In this document: in pieces, positions 15,551 to 28,059 of the stretch
Position numbering within the stretch: the first letter of the stretch is position 1
Layout: each line of letters begins with the position of its first letter
NCBI GenBank assembly: GCA_004323695.1
Contig: SCRU01000058.1
Location: forward strand, 1-53,922
Source of the DNA: Burkholderiaceae bacterium
Lineage (GTDB): Bacteria > Pseudomonadota > Gammaproteobacteria > Burkholderiales > Burkholderiaceae_C
Length of the DNA stretch: 53,922 nucleotides
Direction of reading: 5' to 3'
Notes under the pieces: generated by a model
Told to the model about the DNA's origin: nothing
The model's database searches: none
Seen by the model: only the letters and a program-made list of their open reading frames with translations
Translations under genes and position numbers: made by a program

Positions 15551-17114
15551 GAATTTCGCCGATCGAATTCGCATACGTCTGGCGCAGCTCGCGCTTGAGC
15601 AGCTTGCCACTCGGGTTTTTCGGCAGAGCCAGCGCGAACACCACGTGCTTGGGCGCCTTGAAGCCAGCCATGCTGGCGGCGCAATGCGCGATTACCTCGT
15701 GCGCGCTCAGCGACTGGCCGGTCTTGAGCACCACCACGGCCGTGACCGCCTCAACCCAGCGCGGATGCGGCAGGCCGATCACGGCGACCTCCGACACCTG
15801 GGGCAGGCGGTAGATCATTTCCTCTACCTCGCGGCTCGCCACGTTTTCGCCGCCGGTCTTGATCATGTCCTTCTTGCGGTCCACCACCGTGATGTACCCC
15901 TCGCCGTCGATGGTGGCCAGGTCGCCCGAGTGGAACCAGCCGCCTTCGAATGCCGCCCGGGTGCGCTCGTCATCATGAAAGTAGCCCAGCATCAGGTGGG
16001 GCGAGCGGTGCACGATCTCGCCGACCTCGCCCACTGCGGCGTCACGCATCTGGTCATCCACCACGCGGGTTTCCACATTCAGCACGGCGCGCCCGCACGA
16101 ACCCGGCTTGCGCAACTGGTCGTCCGGGCCGAGCATGGTGGCCAGCGGCGCAATCTCGGTCTGGCCATACAAGTTCCATAGCCGCACCCTGGGCAGCCGC
16201 GTCGCCAACTCGCGCAGCACCTCGACCGGCATGATGGAGGCGCCGTAGTAGCCCTTGGCCAGGCTCGACAGGTCGGTGCTGTCCAGCAGCGGCGAGCGCA
16301 GCAGCGCGATCCACACCGTCGGGGGTGCGAAAAAGCTTGTGATGCGGTGTTTGGCAATGAGCGGCAGCAGGTTGTCCGGCACCGGCTTGCTGGTGATGAC
16401 GTTCGTCCCGCCGACATAGATGGCCGGCCCGAAGAACACATCGAGCTGCGCGCAATGGTATAGCGGCAGCGCGTGCAGTGCCAGGTCGTCGGTGGCGATG
16501 CTCGCGTCCACCACGCAGCTCACGTATTGCGACAGCACCGCGTCGTGCGTCAGCATCGCGCCCTTCGGGCTGGACTCGGTGCCGCTGGTGTAGACAATCT
16601 GCGCGAGGTCTGTGCTGTCCAGCGCCACTTCGGGCAGCGGGCCGGTGCTGGCGGCCAGCGCGTCAAAAGTCGTCATGTCCGCCGCGGGCTCGCTCGGATC
16701 CTCCGACGGCAGCCAAATGAGTTCGCGCACCTGCGTGTCCAGCGCCGCGGCCGCACGAGCCAGCGGGGCCAGGCCGCTGTCGGTGGCCAGCATCTGCGCG
16801 CCCGCATGGCGCAGGATGTAGGCGACCTCGGGCTCCTTGAGCATGAAGTTGATCGGCACCAGCACCGCACCGAGTTGCGCCAGCGCAAAGCGCAGCGCCG
16901 CAAACGCATGCGAGTTGCGCGCCAGGATGGCGACGCGGTCTCCCTTGCCGACGCCGCGCCGCGCCAGGCCCACCGCCACGCGCTCGCTGATGCGCTCGAA
17001 TTCGGCATAGCTCCACGTGGTGCCGCCGCATATGACGGCGGTTTTGCCGGGGGTGCGGCGCGCGCTGCGACGCAGGATATCGGCCAGGGTCTGGCGTCGA
17101 ATCAAGGGATTCAT
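15543..17114 (-). CDS. AMP-dependent acyl-CoA synthetase (acid:CoA ligase)
   Basis: 523-residue adenylating enzyme that activates a carboxylic acid to its CoA thioester via acyl-AMP. The P-loop-like motif is IVYTSGTESSPKGAMLTH, followed by LYGQTEIAPLATML (A5), GWFHSGDLATIDGEGYITVVDRKKD and the C-terminal catalytic lysine region NPSGKLLKREL. All core motifs are intact. A good ribosome site (AGAGGAGT) supports the start. Chain-length or aromatic preference cannot be assigned. The MHS transporter gene ends 90 bases upstream on the same strand and might supply the acid. Confidence 0.92.
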   Translation of the reverse strand: MNPLIRRQTLADILRRSARRTPGKTAVICGGTTWSYAEFERISERVAVGLARRGVGKGDRVAILARNSHAFAALRFALAQLGAVLVPINFMLKEPEVAYILRHAGAQMLATDSGLAPLARAAAALDTQVRELIWLPSEDPSEPAADMTTFDALAASTGPLPEVALDSTDLAQIVYTSGTESSPKGAMLTHDAVLSQYVSCVVDASIATDDLALHALPLYHCAQLDVFFGPAIYVGGTNVITSKPVPDNLLPLIAKHRITSFFAPPTVWIALLRSPLLDSTDLSSLAKGYYGASIMPVEVLRELATRLPRVRLWNLYGQTEIAPLATMLGPDDQLRKPGSCGRAVLNVETRVVDDQMRDAAVGEVGEIVHRSPHLMLGYFHDDERTRAAFEGGWFHSGDLATIDGEGYITVVDRKKDMIKTGGENVASREVEEMIYRLPQVSEVAVIGLPHPRWVEAVTAVVVLKTGQSLSAHEVIAHCAASMAGFKAPKHVVFALALPKNPSGKLLKRELRQTYANSIGEIQF

Positions 17115-17203
17115 GGCACTCCTCTGTCAGGGCTGGGCGGCGTTACGCGCTCGCCTCACAGTTTAGCGCCCGCGCATGCCGGGGCCATGCTGGCCTGCGC
17201 GCA

Positions 17204-18553
17204 TCACCCTTGCAGTTCAAGTGCCCGGTTGATGCGCAGGGCCGCCAGTGTGCAGATCACGCCCGAAAGCAGATACACGCTGACATAGGCCAGTCCGAAG
17301 TGCGCGGACAGCCCAAGCACCACCAGTGGCGCAAATGCCGCCCCAATCAGCCAGGCCAGATCTGAGGTGAGCGCGGCACCTGTATAGCGATATTGGGCGG
17401 AAAAGTTGGCGGTCACGGCGCCCGCCGCCTGGCCGTAGGACAGGCCGAGGAGGGCGAATCCAATCAAAATGAACACATCGTGCTGGACCGAACTACCGTC
17501 CAGCAACAGAGGTGCGAACAGGCTGAAAATTCCAATCAGCGCCGCGATGGTGCCCAGCGTGTTGCGGCGACCGAAGCGGTCCGCAATCGATCCGGATGCA
17601 ATAACACCCGCGATGGCAATGACGGCACCGATGATCTGGATGGTCAGCACGTCATGCACCGGCTGCATGGAGCGCAGCGTGATCCATGAGAGGGGGAAGA
17701 TGGTGACGAGGTGGAACAGCGCATAGCTTGCCAGCGCCGCAAAGGCCCCGATGACGACGTTTGCGCCGCGCTCGCGAATCAGTTCACCCACCGGAGCGGG
17801 CGCAAGCTGGGCTTTTTGCAACATCTGCTCGTATTCAGGCGTAGCCACCAGGCGCAAGCGTGCAAACAGGGCCACCACATTGATCGCGAATGCCACAAAG
17901 AAGGGGTAACGCCAGCCCCAATCAAGAAAATCGGCGAGCTTGAGGCTGTCGTACAGGAAAAGAAACAACACGGCGGCGAAGATAAATCCGATGGGGGCAC
18001 CGAGTTGCGGCACCATGGCGTACCAGCCGCGCCTGCGTGGAGGTGCGTTGAGCGCGAGCAGCGACGGCAGGCCATCCCAGGTACCGCCCAGCGCGAGCCC
18101 CTGGCAAATACGCAGCGCCGCAAGCAGCGCAATCGCCGCGAACCCGAGTGCGTTGTAGCCGGGCAAAAATGCGATGGCCGCAGTGGTTCCGCCCAGAATA
18201 AACAGCGCGGCAGTCAATTTGACGCTGCGCCCCCAGCGACGCTCCGCCGCCATGAATGCAACTGTGCCGAAGGGGCGGGCGATAAATGCAAAAGACAGAA
18301 GTACGAATGCCAGCAGGGTACCGTCGAGCCGGTCCACGAACGGGAAGAAAACGGCAGGGAACACCAGCACGCAAGCGATGCCGAAGACAAAGAAGTCAAA
18401 GTATTCCGACGCGCGGCCGATGATGACGCCTACCGCAATGTCGGCCGGCTTGACACTGGCATGGTCGCGTGCGCCGTGACTGCCGGGAGGATTCTGCGGG
18501 CGCGCGGAAGTGGTTGAAGCGACGGGGGGGGAGGCGTGGCTGGCGCTTGGCAT
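17204..18553 (-). CDS. MFS transporter, metabolite:H+ symporter (MHS) type
   Basis: 449-residue, 12-segment carrier of the proline/shikimate/alpha-ketoglutarate symporter branch. Helix 1 reads IGRASEYFDFFVFGIACVLVF, a variant of the usual EWYDFFLYG signature, and the 2-3 loop is AFIARPFGTVAFMAAERRWGRS. A 35-residue Ser/Pro/Ala-rich N-terminal tail precedes helix 1; a later start is possible. The substrate is unknown. It is transcribed divergently from cyoA. Confidence 0.85.
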   Translation of the reverse strand: MPSASHASPPVASTTSARPQNPPGSHGARDHASVKPADIAVGVIIGRASEYFDFFVFGIACVLVFPAVFFPFVDRLDGTLLAFVLLSFAFIARPFGTVAFMAAERRWGRSVKLTAALFILGGTTAAIAFLPGYNALGFAAIALLAALRICQGLALGGTWDGLPSLLALNAPPRRRGWYAMVPQLGAPIGFIFAAVLFLFLYDSLKLADFLDWGWRYPFFVAFAINVVALFARLRLVATPEYEQMLQKAQLAPAPVGELIRERGANVVIGAFAALASYALFHLVTIFPLSWITLRSMQPVHDVLTIQIIGAVIAIAGVIASGSIADRFGRRNTLGTIAALIGIFSLFAPLLLDGSSVQHDVFILIGFALLGLSYGQAAGAVTANFSAQYRYTGAALTSDLAWLIGAAFAPLVVLGLSAHFGLAYVSVYLLSGVICTLAALRINRALELQG

Positions 18554-18711
18554 GGTGTGAGTACTCGGGGCGCGATGATCGCGATCAGGGAAGCATCTTA
18601 GCTGACAAATTGGTCATGCTGCGGTGCAACAAAAGTGATACCATGCATGCCGTGTTCAATTGCAATCTTCGGGGCAGGCCTTCCCCGTTTTGGCACTTTC
18701 GTCTGCCCGAT

Positions 18712-19728
18712 ATGTCCATCTTGAAAACTCTCCGCCGCCTGGTAGCGCTGGCCACCGTCCTTGTGCTAACGGGCTGCAGCAAAATGGTGTTGATGGATCC
18801 TTCGGGTGACATTGCGCGCCAGCAGAGTGACATCATGATCATTACCACGATCATCATCGCACTGATCATCGTGCCCGTACTGATCGCCATCGGCATCGTC
18901 GCGTGGCGCTACCGCGCCTCGAACAGGCAAGTGCGATACGACGCAGAATGGGATCATTCGTCGCAACTGGAACTGCTGGTGTGGGCGGGACCGCTGCTGA
19001 TCATCATTGCGGTCGGCGCGATTAGCTGGATCGGCACCCACATGGTCGATCCGTATCGCCCGCTCAACCAGATCGCACCGGGTAAACCGGTGCCGGCCAA
19101 TGTCACTCCCCTTGAGGTGGACGTGGTGTCGCTACGCTGGAAATGGCTGTTCTTTTATCCGCAATACGGCATCGCCACGGTGAACCAGCTGGCAGCGCCG
19201 GTTGATCGGCCGATCCGGTTCAAGCTGACGGCTGACCCCATGATGGATTCATTCTTCGTGCCGGCGCTCGCGGGCCAGATTTACACCATGCCCGGAATGC
19301 AAACGCAATTGCACGCGGTGATCAACAAGCCGGGCGAGTACAAGGGCTTTTCGGCCAACTTCAGCGGCTCCGGGTTCACGGACATGCGCTTCAAGTTTCT
19401 CGGCATGAGCCCGCAGGATTTCGACCAGTGGGTGGCCAAGGTTCATGCCGCGGGTGGCGATCTCGATCGCACCGCCTACGACCAGTTGCGCCAACCCAGC
19501 CGCGATGCGCCGGTGCGCTACTACACCCGTTTCGATGCCGGCCTGTACTCGCGCATCCTCAACCTTTGTGTCGACCCCGGCGAAGTGTGCGAGAGCCAGA
19601 TGATGGTCTCCGACGCCCGTGCCGGCGATGCCATGCCGGGCATGCAGGATCATGCGGCCAGGGGTGCCATGCGGGCGCCGGCCGATGCTTCGAAACCCGT
19701 GCCTGCGCATGCCGCAGCAAGCCGTTGA
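18712..19728 (+). CDS. cyoA: Cytochrome bo3-type quinol oxidase subunit II
   Basis: 338-residue lipoprotein subunit of the terminal quinol oxidase. A signal peptide with lipobox LTGC (Cys about residue 21) is followed by two transmembrane helices (about 45-66 and 87-107) and a periplasmic cupredoxin domain. The domain lacks CuA ligands, as expected for quinol rather than cytochrome c oxidases. The C-terminal tail after about residue 300 is Ala/Met/Pro rich with no clear structure. The ATG at 18712 has no strong ribosome site but places the lipobox correctly. Confidence 0.95.
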   Translation: MSILKTLRRLVALATVLVLTGCSKMVLMDPSGDIARQQSDIMIITTIIIALIIVPVLIAIGIVAWRYRASNRQVRYDAEWDHSSQLELLVWAGPLLIIIAVGAISWIGTHMVDPYRPLNQIAPGKPVPANVTPLEVDVVSLRWKWLFFYPQYGIATVNQLAAPVDRPIRFKLTADPMMDSFFVPALAGQIYTMPGMQTQLHAVINKPGEYKGFSANFSGSGFTDMRFKFLGMSPQDFDQWVAKVHAAGGDLDRTAYDQLRQPSRDAPVRYYTRFDAGLYSRILNLCVDPGEVCESQMMVSDARAGDAMPGMQDHAARGAMRAPADASKPVPAHAAASR

Positions 19729-19755
19729 GCTGCCTGCTTTAGAGAGATTCGACCC

Positions 19756-21786
19756 ATGCTTGAAGCTATGCCCCATCGCGCCGCCATCTGGAATTTCCTG
19801 TTCGGGCGCCTGACGATCGATTCGTTGCCGTTCCTCGCACCCACCTCCGAAGGTCACATCGTTTTGGGGACCCTGATCGTGGTCGCCATCGTGGGGTTGG
19901 CCATCCTCGGTGCGATCACCAAGGCGCGCAAATGGGGCTACCTTTGGCGCGAGTGGTTCACCACCGTGGACCACAAGAAGCTCGGCATCATGTACATGAT
20001 CCTGGGTACGGTGATGCTGCTGCGCGGCTTTTCCGACGCCATCATGATGCGTTCGCAACAGGCGGTCGCCTTCGGCTCGAACATGGGCTACCTGCCGCCG
20101 GAGCACTACGACCAGATCTTCTCGGCGCATGGCTCGATCATGATCTTCTTCGTGGGGATGGTCTACATCGTCGGCCTGATGAACTTCGCCATGCCGCTGC
20201 AGATCGGCTCGCGCGACGTGGCGTTCCCGTTCCTCAACAACCTGAGTTTCTGGTTTACCTTCGGCGGTGCCATCCTGTTCATGACGTCGCTGTTCGTGGG
20301 CGACTTTTCGCAGGCCGGCTGGCTCGGCTACCCACCGATTTCGGAGTTGCAGCAAGGCTCCGGCGTGGATTACTACATCTGGGGCCTGCAAATGTCCGGG
20401 GTCGGCACCTTGCTGACAGGCATCAACTTCGTGGTCACCATCCTCAAGATGCGCGCGCCTGGCATGTCCATGATGAAGATGCCGGTGTTCACCTGGACGA
20501 CGCTGTGCACCAGCGGACTGATCATCGCAACTTTCCCGGTGCTGACCGCTACGCTTTTCCTGCTTTCGCTGGACCGCTACATTGGCACCCACTTTTTCAC
20601 GACCGGTTTCGGCGGCAACGTGATGATGTACATCAATCTGATCTGGGTGTGGGGCCACCCCGAGGTGTACATCCTGATCCTGCCACTGTTCGGGGTGTAT
20701 TCCGAGATCGTCCCGACCTTCTCGGGCAAGCCCCTGTTCGGCTATTCGTCGATGGTGTATGCCACGGTCGCGATCATGATCCTGTCCTATCTGGTGTGGT
20801 TGCACCATTTCTTCACCATGGGTTCGGGTGCCAGCGTCAACTCGTTCTTTTCGCTGACCACCATGGTAATTTCGATCCCCACCGGGGTGAAAATTTTCAA
20901 CTGGCTATTGACGATGTATCGGGGACGTGTGCGCTTTACGGTCCCCATGCTATGGACGATGGGCTTCCTGTTCACCTTCACAATCGGCGGCATGACTGGT
21001 GTGATGCTATCGGTAGCGCCGGCTGATTTCCTGCTTCACAACAGCCTGTTCCTGGTGGCGCACTTCCACAACGTGATCATCGGCGGCACGGTGTTCGGCA
21101 TATTCGCGGCCATCAACTACTGGTTCCCCAAGGCGTTCGGATTCAAGCTCGACGAGTTCTGGGGCAAGGCGACGTTCTGGTTCTGGCAAATCGGTTTCTG
21201 GGTCGCCTTCGGTCCGCTGTACATACTTGGGCTGATGGGCGTGACGCGGCGCCTGAGCCACTTCGACGATCCGAGTCTGCAGTCCTACTTCATAGTGGCG
21301 GCCTTCGGCGCGTTCCTGATCGCGCTCGGGATTTTGTCCTTTATTGTCCAGATCTACGTCAGCATCGTGCGGCGCAAGGCCTACGCTGTAGGCAACGATC
21401 CGTGGAATGGCCGCACTCTGGAGTGGTCAACCTCGTCACCACCGCCCGACTACAACTTCGCGTTTATCCCGATTGTGCATGAGCGAGACGCCTGGATGGA
21501 CATGAAAAAGCACGATTACAAGCACCCGCAGGAAGGCTTCAATGACATTCATATGCCAAAGAACACGGCTACCGGCGTGATCATCGGCGCGCTTGCATTG
21601 GCGTGCAGCTTCGGTCTGGTCTGGTACATCTGGTGGTTGGCGGTGGCGTCATTCGTGGGCATTATTGTTGTGGCCATTGCACACACCTTCAATTACCACC
21701 ACGACCATCACATTCCCAAGGATCAGGTGCGCGATTTCGAACGCACTGGAAACTGGCAGTTAAAAGCGCAAGGGGCCAGCGTATGA
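19756..21786 (+). CDS. cyoB: Cytochrome bo3-type quinol oxidase subunit I
   Basis: 676-residue catalytic subunit that reduces O2 to water at a haem-copper centre and pumps protons. The copper-ligand and cross-linked Tyr motif is [14 protein letters not shown], the pair of CuB histidines is [10 protein letters not shown] and the haem ligands are [14 protein letters not shown]; the low-spin haem His is in [11 protein letters not shown]. About 15 helices, full length. An AGAGAG ribosome site lies upstream, 28 bases after cyoA. Its stop overlaps the cyoC start. Confidence 0.97.
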   Translation: MLEAMPHRAAIWNFLFGRLTIDSLPFLAPTSEGHIVLGTLIVVAIVGLAILGAITKARKWGYLWREWFTTVDHKKLGIMYMILGTVMLLRGFSDAIMMRSQQAVAFGSNMGYLPPEHYDQIFSAHGSIMIFFVGMVYIVGLMNFAMPLQIGSRDVAFPFLNNLSFWFTFGGAILFMTSLFVGDFSQAGWLGYPPISELQQGSGVDYYIWGLQMSGVGTLLTGINFVVTILKMRAPGMSMMKMPVFTWTTLCTSGLIIATFPVLTATLFLLSLDRYIGTHFFTTGFGGNVMMYINLIWVWGHPEVYILILPLFGVYSEIVPTFSGKPLFGYSSMVYATVAIMILSYLVWLHHFFTMGSGASVNSFFSLTTMVISIPTGVKIFNWLLTMYRGRVRFTVPMLWTMGFLFTFTIGGMTGVMLSVAPADFLLHNSLFLVAHFHNVIIGGTVFGIFAAINYWFPKAFGFKLDEFWGKATFWFWQIGFWVAFGPLYILGLMGVTRRLSHFDDPSLQSYFIVAAFGAFLIALGILSFIVQIYVSIVRRKAYAVGNDPWNGRTLEWSTSSPPPDYNFAFIPIVHERDAWMDMKKHDYKHPQEGFNDIHMPKNTATGVIIGALALACSFGLVWYIWWLAVASFVGIIVVAIAHTFNYHHDHHIPKDQVRDFERTGNWQLKAQGASV

Positions 21787-22409
21787 GCGCCGTGATTGTC
21801 GACACCGCCGACAAGGCGCCGTTGGAGTTCTATTGCCGCGAAGAGTCGCCGCCGCGCAATGGGGCCCTGCTTGGGTTCTGGCTTTACCTGATGAGCGACT
21901 GCTTTATTTTTGCGTCGCTGTTCGCCTGTAACGCGGTGCTCGGCACGCAATACGCAGGAGGACCCCCAGCCGCCGAGGTGCTTGACCTGCCTGGATTGGC
22001 ACTCAACACCGCCTTGTTGCTTTTTTCATCAGTGACTTTTGGCTTCGCGATGCTGGAAATGGTGCGTCAGAAAAGAGGCGCGATGCTGGGTTGGCTGGCT
22101 GTGGCTGGTCTGCTGGCAGCCGCTTTCGTGGGGCTGGAGATTCACGAGTTCCTCGGGATGATCGCCGAGGGTGCCGGCCCGGGTCGCAGCGCGTTCCTGT
22201 CGTCGTTCTTCACACTGGTCGCCACGCACGGCCTGCACGTGACGCTCGGTATCCTGTGGCTGCTCGTTCTGATGGTGCAGACGGCAAAATACGGTTTGAA
22301 CGAAACCAACATCCGGCGCCTGCGTTGCCTGAGCATGTTCTGGCATTTTCTGGATTTGGTCTGGGTCGGCGTTTTCAGCTACGTCTACCTGGTAGGAGTA
22401 TTGCGATGA
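21783..22409 (+). CDS. cyoC: Cytochrome bo3-type quinol oxidase subunit III
   Basis: 208-residue five-helix subunit III. It opens after a short tail with [25 protein letters not shown] and has the conserved GLEIHEF and [18 protein letters not shown] segments, the usual lipid-contact and helix IV-V signatures. The ATG overlaps the cyoB stop (ATGA) and its own stop overlaps cyoD. Confidence 0.95.
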   Translation: MSAVIVDTADKAPLEFYCREESPPRNGALLGFWLYLMSDCFIFASLFACNAVLGTQYAGGPPAAEVLDLPGLALNTALLLFSSVTFGFAMLEMVRQKRGAMLGWLAVAGLLAAAFVGLEIHEFLGMIAEGAGPGRSAFLSSFFTLVATHGLHVTLGILWLLVLMVQTAKYGLNETNIRRLRCLSMFWHFLDLVWVGVFSYVYLVGVLR

Positions 22410-22795
22410 ACCATCCTTCCGCAGCGGGACATGCGCAGGTGCCCGGCCCTGACCTGCACGAACACCAGGGTAGCCTGCGCGGTTACCTGACCGGGTTCTT
22501 GCTCGCCGCCATCCTTACTGTCATCGCGTTCTGGCTGGTGATGGGACACGTTTTTGCCAGCCGCGAACTAACCATCTTCACCGTACTGGCGTTGGCCGCC
22601 GTGCAAATTGTTGTGCACATGGTTTACTTCCTGCATCTGGACACGCGTTCGGAAGACGGCTGGAACATGCTGGCGCTGATTTTCACGGTGGTACTGGTGG
22701 GGATCGTGCTGGGGGCGTCCATCTGGGTCATGTACAACGAAAATGCGAACATGATGCCGATGTCGCCTCAGTATCAGCAGCATGCTGGTTCGTGA
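22406..22795 (+). CDS. cyoD: Cytochrome bo3-type quinol oxidase subunit IV
   Basis: 129-residue three-helix accessory subunit with LRGYLTGFLLAAILTVIAFW, VQIVVHMVYFLHLD and a third helix before NENANMMPM. It assists assembly of CuB in subunit I. It is joined to cyoC and to the SURF1 gene by 4-base overlaps. No cyoE haem O synthase follows. Confidence 0.94.
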   Translation: MNHPSAAGHAQVPGPDLHEHQGSLRGYLTGFLLAAILTVIAFWLVMGHVFASRELTIFTVLALAAVQIVVHMVYFLHLDTRSEDGWNMLALIFTVVLVGIVLGASIWVMYNENANMMPMSPQYQQHAGS

Positions 22796-23574
22796 CTTCC
22801 GCGTTGCGCAACAACGCTGCAACCCGGCGCACACCGGGCAGATTCATCCTCTGGATGGCGCTGTTTTCGACGGTGTTCGCCGGCTTCATCGCGCTGGGCA
22901 ATTGGCAGGTGCGTCGCGAGAGCTGGAAACTCAAGCTCATTCACAACGTGAACGCCCGCGTGCACGCGCCTGCTGTGGCCGCGCCCGGCCCTGCCACATG
23001 GTCGCGCATTGAAAAGGGCCATCTCCAATACCTTCACGTGAGCCTGAAAGGTCGATTTCTTGACGCCATGCCGACGCTGGTGCACGGAACCAGCGATTTT
23101 GGTTATGGCTACTGGGTCATGGCGCCGTTCGAAACTGATCGGGGCTTCGTCGTGCTGGTCAATCGTGGCTACATTCCTGCCGCATTGCCCGGAACCCCGG
23201 GGTTTGGCAGGGCAATGTCGCCCCCTGAGAAAACGACGCTGACCGGACTGTTGCGTCTCAGCGAGCCCGGCGGTGGCTTTCTGCGACCCAACCAGCCCCA
23301 TGCGGACCAATGGTATTCGCGTGATGTGGCTGCGATAGGCGCCGCATGGGGCCTGTCAGCGGATCGGGTTGCACCTTACTTCGTCGACGCCGATGCGACG
23401 ACGACCCGCGCGGGCGGACCTGTGGCGGGACTGACCCGTATCCATTTTCGCAATGCCCACGTCGGCTATGCCATCACCTGGTACCTGCTGGCCCTGAGCA
23501 CCCTGCTCGGTGCGGGCTTGATCATCCGCGACGAGTTGCAGGCTCGCCATCCGTCGTCCGCCGTGACGGATTGA
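22792..23574 (+). CDS. SURF1-family oxidase assembly protein
   Basis: 260-residue membrane protein with two transmembrane helices, one near residues 18-36 (LWMALFSTVFAGFIALGNWQV) and one near the C-terminus (YAITWYLLALSTLLGAGLI), enclosing a periplasmic domain. GNWQVRRESWK, VNRGYIP and HVGYAITWY are SURF1 signatures. The family helps insert haem into subunit I of haem-copper oxidases. The GTG start at 22792 overlaps the cyoD stop (GTGA), so it is the last cistron of the oxidase operon. Confidence 0.9.
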   Translation: MTSALRNNAATRRTPGRFILWMALFSTVFAGFIALGNWQVRRESWKLKLIHNVNARVHAPAVAAPGPATWSRIEKGHLQYLHVSLKGRFLDAMPTLVHGTSDFGYGYWVMAPFETDRGFVVLVNRGYIPAALPGTPGFGRAMSPPEKTTLTGLLRLSEPGGGFLRPNQPHADQWYSRDVAAIGAAWGLSADRVAPYFVDADATTTRAGGPVAGLTRIHFRNAHVGYAITWYLLALSTLLGAGLIIRDELQARHPSSAVTD

Positions 23575-23874
23575 TGCTGCTGCTCTTGCGGCACACAGGA
23601 TGGCATGCGCTAGCGCCGCAACCGGAAAAGGCCGCGCAGTAACGTTGCTGGCTCGCCACCGAGCAACCTGCCCCGCACATTGATGCGGCGGTTGTGGCGT
23701 TTCCCGGCATTACGCAAAGCGCCAATTCCAGCACGCACGCTTGCTGTGGGCGACGTGACGCGCGGCGCGGGCAGAGCGGATCAAACGGCTAACTGACCGC
23801 TTTTGAGCAAGAGCAGCTCAAGTTGGCCACAATGGGGTATTCGCCCATCCCAAAATTCAGAACAGGAGCGCCAG
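23575..23874. other. Intergenic region upstream of acnA
   Basis: 300 bases between SURF1 and aconitase genes. I see no gene with a ribosome site, no clear palindromic operator and no strong terminator. It must carry the acnA promoter unless transcription reads through from the oxidase operon. Confidence 0.6.
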
Positions 23875-26745
<2,871 letters not shown>

Positions 26746-26766
26746 GTCCCAATAGAATCGGCCTGC

Positions 26767-27990
26767 ATGATTCGGCAGGCATTGATTTCGGGTGGCGGCA
26801 TTGGCGGGCTCGCGGCGGCGCTGGCGTGCACGCGCGCGGGCTGGGAGGTGCGGTTGTTCGAACGCGCGCCCGTGTTCAGCGAGGTCGGCGCTGGATTGCA
26901 GCTCGGGCCGAATGTCACGCGCGTGCTGCACGCCTGGGATCTGGCCGGTGCGCTGGCCCCTATCGCTGTTTTTCCCGATCGTTTGCAGGTGCGCAGTGCC
27001 GTCTCCGGCCAGGAACTTGGGGTGCTGCCGCTCGGCGCCACGACGCTGCAGCGCTACGGCGCGCCCTACGCCACGGTGCACCGCGCCGACCTGCACCGGC
27101 TGCTGCTCGCTCAGGTGCAACAGCGCGCGGATGTCAAGCTCAAGCTCAACTATCGCCTGGCGCATTTCACCCAGACCGCCGAAGCCGTGACGGTGCAGGG
27201 GCTGCGGCCGTCGGCGCAGCAGGGCGACATCTGGGGCCCGCAAATCGAGGGGGACGCGCTGATCGGCGCGGACGGCCTGTGGAGCCCGGTGCGCGAATGG
27301 CTGCTTGGCGACGGGCCGCCACGGGTCACCGGCCATCTGGCGTATCGCGCGCTGCTGCCGCAGACCAGCCTGCCCGAGCGGCTGCGCAGCACGCAGGTCA
27401 CCGTCTGGCTCGGGCCGCGCCTGCATCTGGTGCAGTACCCGGTGCGCGGGGGCGAATGGCTCAATGTGGTCGGCATTTTGCAGGGCCGGCTGGATTCGGC
27501 CAGCGGCGCCGACCTGGAGAGCTGGGACCACGCCACCAACGCCCAGGCCCTGCGCGCCGCGTTGACCGGCACCTGCGCGCCGCTGCAGGACCTGGTCCAT
27601 GCGATCGAGGCCTGGCGCCTGTGGGTGCTGTGCGATCGCCCGCCCATGCGGGGAGCGCTGCAGCACGCGGCAGGGCGCGTGGCGCTGCTGGGCGATGCGG
27701 CGCATCCGATGCGCCCGTATCTGGCGCAGGGCGCGGGCATGGCGATCGAGGACGCGGCGGAACTGGGCCGTGTGCTAGGACAGGCGCTGCAGGCCGGGCT
27801 GGAAATACCCACCATGCTGGCCCGCTATGCGCAAAACCGCTGGCGGCGCAATGCGCAGGTGCAGGCGCGCGCGATCCGCAACGGGCAGATCTTTCACGCC
27901 GACGGACTGCTGCGCTGGGGGCGCGACGCCGCGTTGCGATCGTTGGGCGAGCGGCTGCTGGATATGCCGTGGCTCTATCTCGGCACTTAG
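26767..27990 (+). CDS. FAD-dependent aromatic-ring hydroxylase (salicylate/3-hydroxybenzoate monooxygenase-like)
   Basis: 407-residue class A flavoprotein monooxygenase. The FAD motif ISGGGIGGLAAALA opens the protein, DALIGADGLWSPVR is the DG motif and GDAAHPMRPYLAQGAGMAIEDA is the GD motif, so both cofactor sites look complete. The best match by eye is salicylate or 3-hydroxybenzoate 6-hydroxylase. It lies 21 bases after acnA on the same strand and converges with kynA. A role in kynurenine or anthranilate hydroxylation is possible but not shown. Confidence 0.85.
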   Translation: MIRQALISGGGIGGLAAALACTRAGWEVRLFERAPVFSEVGAGLQLGPNVTRVLHAWDLAGALAPIAVFPDRLQVRSAVSGQELGVLPLGATTLQRYGAPYATVHRADLHRLLLAQVQQRADVKLKLNYRLAHFTQTAEAVTVQGLRPSAQQGDIWGPQIEGDALIGADGLWSPVREWLLGDGPPRVTGHLAYRALLPQTSLPERLRSTQVTVWLGPRLHLVQYPVRGGEWLNVVGILQGRLDSASGADLESWDHATNAQALRAALTGTCAPLQDLVHAIEAWRLWVLCDRPPMRGALQHAAGRVALLGDAAHPMRPYLAQGAGMAIEDAAELGRVLGQALQAGLEIPTMLARYAQNRWRRNAQVQARAIRNGQIFHADGLLRWGRDAALRSLGERLLDMPWLYLGT

Positions 27991-28001
27991 TTCATGATTG
28001 A

Positions 28002-28052
28002 AGTGCTATATGCTATGTAGCGTACTTTCAATAACGGGCAAGGGCTAAGGCC
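28002..28052. repeat. Dispersed low-GC intergenic element
   Basis: AT-rich block between convergent genes, including TTGAAGTGCTA and TAGCGTACTTTCAA, which form an imperfect inverted repeat, followed by GGGCAAGGGCTAAGGCC. It resembles the short dispersed elements common between genes in Comamonadaceae. It may also serve as a bidirectional terminator. Confidence 0.4.
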
Positions 28053-28059
28053 ACTTTTC

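Noticed and set aside
18577-18586. Palindrome GATCGCGATC between the MHS transporter gene and cyoA
   Set aside because: Single copy with no regulator nearby; short GC palindromes are expected by chance in such DNA.
26767-27990. Kynurenine 3-monooxygenase for the flavin enzyme near kynA
   Set aside because: The protein lacks the C-terminal membrane-associated extension and its motifs fit salicylate/3-hydroxybenzoate hydroxylases better; kynU-kynA alone gives the anthranilate branch.
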